A stretch of 47,082 nt of DNA from an uncultured Actinomycetes bacterium (lineage in GTDB: Bacteria > Actinomycetota > Actinomycetes > Nanopelagicales > Nanopelagicaceae). How positions within the stretch are numbered: position 1 is the first letter of the stretch; every line of letters starts with the position of its first letter. The position numbers were made by a program, and so were the translations under genes. The DNA lies in contig CAILHY010000017.1 of the NCBI GenBank assembly GCA_903834145.1, positions 1-47,082 of the forward strand, in the 5' to 3' direction. Below, piece after piece: positions 8,490-14,619 of the stretch. Under the pieces are notes generated by a model, which was not told the DNA's origin, did not search any database, and was given only the letters and a program-made list of their open reading frames with translations.

Positions 8490-9104
8490 ATGGCGGGCAC
8501 AAGTCGGAACTCACGCTCATACATCGAGGGCGAATTCACTGCCTGGCTCTCAACTCATCAAAGAACTCTTATAAAGAGTGCGCGGGCGATCTGCTTTGAT
8601 CGGCAAAATTCAGATGATGTCTTGCAAGAAGCGCTAGCTGATATTTACAAGCGTTGGGCAAAAATTCGCGACCATGAAAATTTAGAGGCTTACGCGGTCA
8701 GAGTAATGGTGAGTAAACACGCTGATTTAAGACGCAAATGGGCTAGGCGCCAAACCGAGTCAGAGACCACCTTAGAGATGGCTGATTTTTTATTGGACTC
8801 TGTCGATAACTCTGATGAAGTAGCGGAGAGACTCCTCGTACGGGCTGCCTTGAAATCTCTAACAGCTTCTCAAAGAGCAGTTCTGCTACTTGCTTATGAG
8901 TATGGATATCTATTACGAGAAATTGCTGAAATTTTGGATATGCAACAGGGCACAGTTGCATCACATTTAGCTCGCGGTAAAGCAGCAGTTGCTCAGTATG
9001 TTGAATCAGTGCCAGCGCTGGAAAGCAGAAGAAGAGGACAAATTCAAAACTCCTCAGATAGAGATGCACAAATAATCGAAGATGCGCAGGTGATAGAAGA
9101 ATGA
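8490..9104 (+). CDS. ECF RNA polymerase sigma factor, SigE-like actinobacterial family
   Basis: Predicted 204 aa. Region 2 spans about residues 12-75 (DDVLQEALADIYKRW, then LEAYAVRVMVSKHADLRRKWARR). Region 4 spans about 112-165, with the helix-turn-helix YLLREIAEILDMQQGTVASHLARGKAAV. Length and wording fit the SigE family of actinobacterial ECF factors. The C-terminus carries a polar tail of about 35 residues. The stop overlaps the ATG of the membrane protein at 9101, so the two are made together and are probably a sigma/regulator pair. No clear ribosome site precedes the ATG. Probable targets are the promoters at 7705, 8375 and 12886 (inference). Confidence 0.88.
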   Translation: MAGTSRNSRSYIEGEFTAWLSTHQRTLIKSARAICFDRQNSDDVLQEALADIYKRWAKIRDHENLEAYAVRVMVSKHADLRRKWARRQTESETTLEMADFLLDSVDNSDEVAERLLVRAALKSLTASQRAVLLLAYEYGYLLREIAEILDMQQGTVASHLARGKAAVAQYVESVPALESRRRGQIQNSSDRDAQIIEDAQVIEE

Positions 9105-9703
9105 TGCAAAACATAGATCCACTAATTCAACGAGAGTTTGATCGCCTCGGCATCAATATTTTGGAATCAGAGCACTTGGCTGACCTTGTCATTGCCAAAG
9201 TTCGTAATCGACGTACTCGTAAATTCACTCTTATTGCACTTTATGGCGCCCTCGCTATTGGCATTGGGCTCATTCTTTATCTAGCGGGGTCAGCCCTTAA
9301 TGGTTCGAGTGGAGACCAAATACAACAAATGCAATCCTCATCCCTCACCTCGCCAGCAGGAGCCAACGGGTCACTATCACTGCCTCAATTTGCGGTAATA
9401 AATGTAGATACAACTAAGGCTGAAGGTCGAAATCTTGGATTCAGCTTCGACCTGAAAGCAAGAAATATGTTTGAGATGATTTCTGAAATTCCACAGACAA
9501 TCCGGGGTTTAGCAGGTTCGATAGAGGTCTATCGTGTAAATCCTGATAAAAGTAAAACTTTTTTCACAAACTTTGAATTAGGGACAAGCACGCACATTAA
9601 TGACTTTTCAGTGCCTGCTGACGGGCAGTATCAGATTGTTTTTCGATTCTCTGATCCAAACTTCAAGGGAAGAATCCGGTTGGCATTCCTCGAAGTCCAT
9701 TAA
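9101..9703 (+). CDS. single-pass membrane protein coupled to the sigma factor (putative anti-sigma)
   Basis: Predicted 200 aa: about 38 cytoplasmic residues ending in a positive cluster (RNRRTRK), one membrane helix (FTLIALYGALAIGIGLILYLAG), then an outside domain of about 135 residues of beta type. Topology and overlap with the sigma gene suggest an anti-sigma role. The zinc anti-sigma motif HxxxCxxC is absent, so this would be an unusual or unrelated regulator. The last 24 codons are duplicated as a fragment at 5384-5455, showing that a second copy existed next to the tRNA. Confidence 0.65.
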   Translation: MMQNIDPLIQREFDRLGINILESEHLADLVIAKVRNRRTRKFTLIALYGALAIGIGLILYLAGSALNGSSGDQIQQMQSSSLTSPAGANGSLSLPQFAVINVDTTKAEGRNLGFSFDLKARNMFEMISEIPQTIRGLAGSIEVYRVNPDKSKTFFTNFELGTSTHINDFSVPADGQYQIVFRFSDPNFKGRIRLAFLEVH

Positions 9704-9801
9704 AGAACCTGCATAAGTGCATCCTCATACGGTGGTGATAGTTGGAAGAATCGCAGGGTGCTTCACGCATAAATATCAGCAATTATGACGGTATTGAGAA
9801 T

Positions 9802-11847
9802 ATGAGAAAAAAACTGCTACTAGCCAGTCTCCTTGGGCTTTGTCTAGCACAACTTTTAGCCATAAATGCCGCAGCTGCTGTTAAGGCTGGAACCACCTGC
9901 ACCAAACTTAACCAAAAAACTAATTCGGCCGGCTTCGCCTACACCTGTATCAAATCTGGAAAGAAGATGGTGTGGAGCAAGGGTGTGAAGGTGGTGCCTC
10001 CGACCCCAACCCCAACCCCAGAGCAAACTTCCTCACCGTCTACATCCACATCGGGGCAGCCGGTGCTTGATTCAGATGGAATTGCAAAAATTGCGGATAA
10101 TGATGTTCAACAGATCCTGAAAACTTCGCCGTCTCCAAAATCTTCCTACGTCGTTCACCAATCACCGAATGTAAGCCAAGCGCTCGTGGATATCGCCAAT
10201 AAGGTACTTCCAACTGCTGTGAAATTCTGGCAACCTGTATATGCCCCAACAAAGCCAGCGGATGTGATCATGGGTTATTGGTCCGATGGCGATTGGTTGC
10301 AAACGACAGATCAACAAGCAGGAGACACTCCCGGTGGATACAGCAGTCTTGGAAGTTGGATTAGTGGTCACCCGACATCTGATTGGCCAAGTGTTTCGGG
10401 TTCGGGTTCGCATGCAGGGATAACAGTTAGCGGCGTGACTCCAAAGATCATCATCATTGTCAGTGGACCTAATGTCATTTATCGGCCCGGGGCGTACACA
10501 ACGCCAACGCACGAATACACCATGAATGTGATGCAAGAGCTTGATCTCAATGTATTTGGGCAATCGCCATGCTGGTTCAATGAGGGAATGGCGCAGTTTT
10601 ATGGTGCCGCCCTCACATATTCGGATCCAACGACTTACTTGGCGAATCGACGCACCATGCTCCTTGATACTGAGTTTGGTAAATATCCGTTCTCCACTCA
10701 AAAGACCGACCCGCAATGGGTTGCGGATATGCAGAATAGTGAGACTGGAGACTGCGCCAATAACAGCAGTGCATGGTTCGGGCAACTTGCGATGGAGAAA
10801 ATGGTAGCTGTCCATGGCACTGCTGGAGTCATTGCATTTCTTAAGGATCTCAATCTCAGTAAGAATTTTGCGACTTCCTTCCAGAATATCTACAACATGA
10901 CACTGGTCGAGTTTTACGGCGCCCTCGCGCCACATATCTCAAGCACGGTGAATGATCTTCTTGGGCTTGGAAGTGGACAAGGCACGAACACACCAGCGCC
11001 GATAGCAGTCAGTCAAGGAAACGCTGCTGCAATGCAGGCCACTATTCTCAAACAGGTGGGTGATGCGATCACTGCTTCTCAAAGTGTTCCGACCTCCCCT
11101 CTGATCTCTTTGAATGTTCAAGATGGAGCGTTAACTTCAAGTCAGCGTCAATGGATCAACAGTGCCTTGCAATTCATTAGTTATCTATCGCCACCTACAA
11201 AGAATGCAAAGTGGAACCTGGTATTTCCATCAACGATGGATTGGTTCTTAAAAAATTGGGATATGAATCTCGAATCCCAGCACTATAAAGATATGTTCGC
11301 TAACAACACTGCCCAACAATTAATGGGAAGCGTTCATTCGCACGGCACATCTGATGGGGGATGGGATGCTTCCTTCTTTGTATCTCCCACGAATAATTGG
11401 TTCAACACTGACTGGCAACTTCGATTCATTACTCAGCTCTTAAAGCCAATTGGTTATGCCGATGGTAGCCTTGGCGTGAAGGTTCCTGATTGGTTTGCCC
11501 GTTCCTTTGCATATCCAATTTCAGCGGCGTACACCCAGATTACTTCGCAAGCTTCATATGCTCAAACCCATCAAATGTGGCTCAATAATCTTAAAGAGTT
11601 ACCAAAGCCATTCGATATGACAATTTACGAAGACCCGAACACTTACACAGCTGGATATGAGAGCTACAAGGCGCCGGGATCGCTTGCAGATGAAATCCTT
11701 CTGAGCCAAGCCGGGCTGTCGAAAGCATTGGGTTTCATTGGTGACATTGCCAAGGCAGGAACTGATTGGGCTACCCAGTTACCGAAGACCTTTGGAATCA
11801 CTAAGAGCGACTTGTACGCCTTGATTACAACATTGGTCGGTGGTTAA
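9802..11847 (+). CDS. large secreted protein with degenerate gluzincin-type peptidase domain
   Basis: Start chosen at the ATG at 9802 (681 aa), which begins a proper signal peptide (MRKKLLLASLLGLCLAQLL..., cleavage near NAAAAV); a TTG 60 bp upstream only adds polar residues. After cleavage comes the two-cysteine domain GTTCTK...YTCIKSGKKMVW shared with the M11-like protease, then a Pro/Thr/Ser linker (about 62-85). The central domain has THEYTMNVM (H237, E238, M241) followed by CWFNEGMAQFYG (E261). This resembles the HExxH...E layout of MA-clan peptidases, but the second histidine is methionine. The protein may bind rather than cut. The C-terminal half (about 400-680) is unrecognised. It follows the sigma/membrane-protein pair on the same strand. 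Confidence 0.75.
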   Translation: MRKKLLLASLLGLCLAQLLAINAAAAVKAGTTCTKLNQKTNSAGFAYTCIKSGKKMVWSKGVKVVPPTPTPTPEQTSSPSTSTSGQPVLDSDGIAKIADNDVQQILKTSPSPKSSYVVHQSPNVSQALVDIANKVLPTAVKFWQPVYAPTKPADVIMGYWSDGDWLQTTDQQAGDTPGGYSSLGSWISGHPTSDWPSVSGSGSHAGITVSGVTPKIIIIVSGPNVIYRPGAYTTPTHEYTMNVMQELDLNVFGQSPCWFNEGMAQFYGAALTYSDPTTYLANRRTMLLDTEFGKYPFSTQKTDPQWVADMQNSETGDCANNSSAWFGQLAMEKMVAVHGTAGVIAFLKDLNLSKNFATSFQNIYNMTLVEFYGALAPHISSTVNDLLGLGSGQGTNTPAPIAVSQGNAAAMQATILKQVGDAITASQSVPTSPLISLNVQDGALTSSQRQWINSALQFISYLSPPTKNAKWNLVFPSTMDWFLKNWDMNLESQHYKDMFANNTAQQLMGSVHSHGTSDGGWDASFFVSPTNNWFNTDWQLRFITQLLKPIGYADGSLGVKVPDWFARSFAYPISAAYTQITSQASYAQTHQMWLNNLKELPKPFDMTIYEDPNTYTAGYESYKAPGSLADEILLSQAGLSKALGFIGDIAKAGTDWATQLPKTFGITKSDLYALITTLVGG

Positions 11848-11887
11848 TTCCTCAAGTGATTTCGGGCAATAAATTCATGATTATCTA

Positions 11888-11938
11888 AAAATCGGGGAAT
11901 TACCCAGGTTGAGGAGGATAAGTCCCTCATCCTCCGCC
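11888..11938 (+). repeat. 51-bp direct repeat, copy B (att-like, contains tRNA-Ser 3' end)
   Basis: Second copy of the repeat at 5333-5383 (three mismatches), ending in ATCCTCCGCC followed by A, so it restores the tRNA end ATCCTCCGCCA. Together the copies bracket 5384-11887, which contains the protease, sigma factor and secreted-protein genes. Confidence 0.75.
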
Positions 11939-11948
11939 AGTAATTGAA

Positions 11949-11987
11949 ACCAAAAGCACACAACCGAGTTGATCGTGGGCCTTTGGT
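11949..11987 (-). terminator. imperfect hairpin after the 12000-12854 gene
   Basis: On the minus strand ACCAAAGGCCCAC and GTGTGCTTTTGGT pair with two mismatches around a 13-nt loop, starting 12 bp after the stop. The tail is only weakly T-rich. Confidence 0.4.
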
Positions 11988-11999
11988 GTTTATCAGGTT

Positions 12000-12854
12000 T
12001 TAAGGAATCTTGGTGAAGCTAAGGGAGGACCAAACTCCCTGCCCAGTTGGGTTCACAGCAGCAATTCTAAAGCCATAGGTACCGCCACTAACAATTCCGT
12101 TTAGGGCAAGCGAAAAAGGGAATGTGCTTATATCTTTTACTAAAATTGTTCCAGGAATTGGCGTACTCGTTAATGAACCTTCGTACCATTCATAAACATA
12201 GCCGGTGACCTGAAGCGCCTGTTGGTTAAAAGTTGAGTTATCAACAACGTTTGCAAATAGGGAAAACAGATTTGTATTTGTATCAGTCCCGGTTGTAAAG
12301 GTAAATGACGGTGCAGTGGCCGGAGCCGCAAGGTTTGAAATACTCATATCTATTGTGTACTGCGTGCCCCAGGAGTTACCCTCGTTTGTTACAGCGTTCG
12401 CCAATTTCACTTGGCTGGCAAGTCGTTGTGCTTCTGCTGTTTTTGTTGTTACTGCTGCGTTGTTAAAACTTTTCTTCATCACTGACATATAAGCGGCGTA
12501 ATCCGCAAGATACTTTTTCAACAACACGTCGGAACTTTGGTAGCTCGGGCTTGCAACCAACCCATTTACCGCGGCAATCGAACTAGTTACTTTAGTAATT
12601 GAGGCATTAATTAACTTCAGCCAGGCCTTGTACTTCGCACTCGTACGAACCAATTCTTGAGCCGGTGATTTAGTAAGTTTTTCATAAGCCGCAACGGCCG
12701 GCATGAATATTCCGCTATATAAGGTGTCCATGGCCCCGCTGTAAGTAGTATCTGCCGGCTGATTGTCTGCATAACTTATTGTTGGAATCGCAACCCCCAG
12801 CGTGAGGGCAAGCACTGCAACGGTCGTAATCCTCTTTAAACCTTGAATTTTCAT
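12000..12854 (-). CDS. secreted protein with helical N-terminal domain and Fn3/PKD-like C-terminal domain
   Basis: Predicted 284 aa. The signal peptide is MKIQGLKRITTVAVLALTLGV... (cleavage near SYADNQ). Residues about 30-180 form a helical domain related to the 7820-8317 protein. Residues about 190-284 (LFANVVDNSTFNQQALQVTGYVYEWYEG..., ending SGGTYGFRIAAVNPTGQGVWSSLSFTKIP) look like an immunoglobulin/fibronectin-III type extracellular domain. Function unknown; probably a surface or matrix protein. The upstream motif at 12886-12913 is nearly identical to that of the protease operon. It lies just outside repeat copy B, so the regulon appears to extend past the island border. Confidence 0.7.
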   Translation of the reverse strand: MKIQGLKRITTVAVLALTLGVAIPTISYADNQPADTTYSGAMDTLYSGIFMPAVAAYEKLTKSPAQELVRTSAKYKAWLKLINASITKVTSSIAAVNGLVASPSYQSSDVLLKKYLADYAAYMSVMKKSFNNAAVTTKTAEAQRLASQVKLANAVTNEGNSWGTQYTIDMSISNLAAPATAPSFTFTTGTDTNTNLFSLFANVVDNSTFNQQALQVTGYVYEWYEGSLTSTPIPGTILVKDISTFPFSLALNGIVSGGTYGFRIAAVNPTGQGVWSSLSFTKIP

Positions 12855-12885
12855 AAGAATCCCCTAAGCCTCGGTATTACTGCCT

Positions 12886-12913
12886 TTACCGCGATTTGCT
12901 TGCGAATTTATGC
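12886..12913 (-). promoter_or_regulatory. candidate ECF-type promoter of the 12000-12854 gene
   Basis: On the minus strand GCATAAATTC, 12 bp, CGGTAA: both boxes identical to the site at 7705-7732. It ends 31 bp before the ATG. Confidence 0.55.
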
Positions 12914-12950
12914 AGAATAAGCCGAGCGAAAATTACTTCTTTAGTTAACT

Positions 12951-13115
12951 GGTGGTGCCCCTAGCAGAATTCCAACGACGACTGAGTCTTCATAGAACCC
13001 ATCGGTAAAGTCATAGACAAATAGTCCGGAGTTTTGAATCGCTCCAAACTCATTATGGCCTGATACGAAGGCAGAACAAATTGAGACATTAATTGAACTT
13101 TTTGCTCAGAGTGAA
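12951..13115 (-). pseudogene. open frame without start, possible 3' remnant of a secreted-protein gene
   Basis: The 279-bp gap between the 12000-12854 and 13134-14552 genes holds a minus-strand frame of 54 codons ending VVVGILLGAPPVN and a stop. It is preceded by a stop and has no ATG/GTG/TTG near its beginning. Its composition (SGHNEFGAIQNSGLFVYDF) is protein-like. It may be the tail of a lost extracellular protein, or chance. Apart from the promoter motif nothing else is visible in this gap. Confidence 0.25.
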
Positions 13116-13133
13116 GCTGGGTTAATTTCCTAA

Positions 13134-14552
13134 CTAAATCTCTACCCCGATGTACTTGGTCTGTAGGAATTCGTGGATTCCATCGAAGCCGCCTTCGCGA
13201 CCTAAACCTGACTGCTTCACGCCACCAAATGGAGCTGCCGGATCTGAAATAACGCCTTTATTGATGGCGACCATTCCTGACTCCATTGCTTCGGCAGTGC
13301 GCAAAGCGCGAGTGAGATTGCTCGAGAATACATAACTGATCAAACCAAAATCAGTGTCGTTTGCCCATGCAATACCTTCTTCATCTGTATCAAAGATGAC
13401 AACGGGTGCGACGGGACCAAAGATTTCATGGTTGAGAATTGGGTTATCGCGCTCAACAGTCAAGACTGTTGCAGGGTAGAAAGCGCCATCTCCATCAGGC
13501 ATTTTTCCGCCAACTTGAACCTTCGCTCCAGCAGCTACAGATTCGTCAACAATCTCTGCGATCTTGTTGCGCTCTTTCATCGAAACACTTGCACCCAAAG
13601 TGGTAGCTGCATCGGTACCGCGACCAACGACGAAAGCGGCCATGGACTTTGTGAGTTCTGCGATGAACTTATCTGCAATGGGGCGCTGTACGAAAATGCG
13701 ATTAGCGGCAGTACATGCAGCGCCACCGTTGCGCATTTTGGCTAGAAGCAATTGTGGGATCGTTACTGCAAGATCAGCGTCATCATGAACAATCACTTGT
13801 GCGTTTCCGCCAAGTTCCATCGAACAACGAATCACCTTGTCAGCAGCTTCTTTCAAAAGAATGCGACCAACTTCAGTGGAACCAGTGAAAGAGAGATTCT
13901 TAACTCGATCATCATGCAACATCTTAGAAATCGCAGGACCAGAACGCTCTGGGAGAACAAGGTTTAGAACACCCTTAGGTAATCCTGCGCGCTCCATAAC
14001 ATCAACGATGTACATCGCTGTAAGTGGAGTCTCTGTTGCTGGTTTCAAAATCATTGTGCAACCAGCAGCAACTGCTGGACCAATCTTGCGAGTTGCCATA
14101 CCGGCTGGGAAATTCCAAGGTGTAATAAGAATGGATAAACCGATTGGTTGATGTGTTACGAGGATGCGCTTATCTCCTGACGGAGACTTACGGAAATCTC
14201 CTGGTGTGCGCACTGCTTCTTCCGCAAACCACCGGAAGAATTCGGCGGCGTATGCGGCTTCTCCGCGTGCATCCGGCATAGCTTTGCCGTTTTCGCGAGA
14301 AATTAACGTTGCAATCGCTTCATTTTCGGCGGTCATGATTTCAAATGCTTTACGCAAAATTTCTGATCTAAATCGTGGGGTGGTCTTCGCCCATGAAACT
14401 GCGGCTGCGTCGGCGGCTGCAAGAGCCGCTTCGCATTCCCCATCGCCTGCAATTGAGACCTCTGCGATTACTGAACCGTCGCTGGGATCGTGAACCGCAA
14501 CTGTGCCAATTCCATCGACCCATTCACCGTTTATATATAGTTTTGTGCGCAT
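13134..14552 (-). CDS. gabD: NAD(P)-dependent succinate-semialdehyde dehydrogenase
   Basis: Oxidises succinate semialdehyde to succinate (end of GABA breakdown or an alternative TCA route). Predicted 472 aa, normal for the ALDH superfamily. The cofactor-site motif TPWNFPAGMATRKIGPA leads to LKPATETPLTA. SFTGSTEVGR is followed by the catalytic glutamate in MELGGNAQVIV and the catalytic cysteine in GGAACTAANR. The C-terminal GGVKQSGLGREGG is typical of SSADH. No GABA transaminase is adjacent. It is divergent from the KimA-like gene with 67 bp between. A related aldehyde as substrate cannot be excluded. Confidence 0.85.
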   Translation of the reverse strand: MRTKLYINGEWVDGIGTVAVHDPSDGSVIAEVSIAGDGECEAALAAADAAAVSWAKTTPRFRSEILRKAFEIMTAENEAIATLISRENGKAMPDARGEAAYAAEFFRWFAEEAVRTPGDFRKSPSGDKRILVTHQPIGLSILITPWNFPAGMATRKIGPAVAAGCTMILKPATETPLTAMYIVDVMERAGLPKGVLNLVLPERSGPAISKMLHDDRVKNLSFTGSTEVGRILLKEAADKVIRCSMELGGNAQVIVHDDADLAVTIPQLLLAKMRNGGAACTAANRIFVQRPIADKFIAELTKSMAAFVVGRGTDAATTLGASVSMKERNKIAEIVDESVAAGAKVQVGGKMPDGDGAFYPATVLTVERDNPILNHEIFGPVAPVVIFDTDEEGIAWANDTDFGLISYVFSSNLTRALRTAEAMESGMVAINKGVISDPAAPFGGVKQSGLGREGGFDGIHEFLQTKYIGVEI

Positions 14553-14619
14553 AACCAGAGCATACGCTCTAGGATGGCCAGAGTGAAAAACGCATTTTTT
14601 TCGTTTTTAGGGAGAAACC

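Noticed and set aside
10003-10022. CCAACCCCAACCCCA tandem repeat
   Set aside because: Codes for the Pro-Thr linker of the secreted protein; not a CRISPR or regulatory repeat. No CRISPR array was found in the window.
10162-10935. 257-aa antisense frame inside the large secreted-protein gene
   Set aside because: No ribosome site or domain; the plus-strand protein has signal peptide, linker and peptidase-like motifs.
4744-11887. Integrase, relaxase or phage genes expected in a mobile island
   Set aside because: All genes between the repeats were checked; none is a recombinase or structural phage gene, so a self-moving element is not claimed.
14553-14619. Possible c-di-AMP (ydaO) riboswitch before the KimA-like gene
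   Set aside because: The 67-bp intergenic gap is too short for that riboswitch and shows none of its paired elements.
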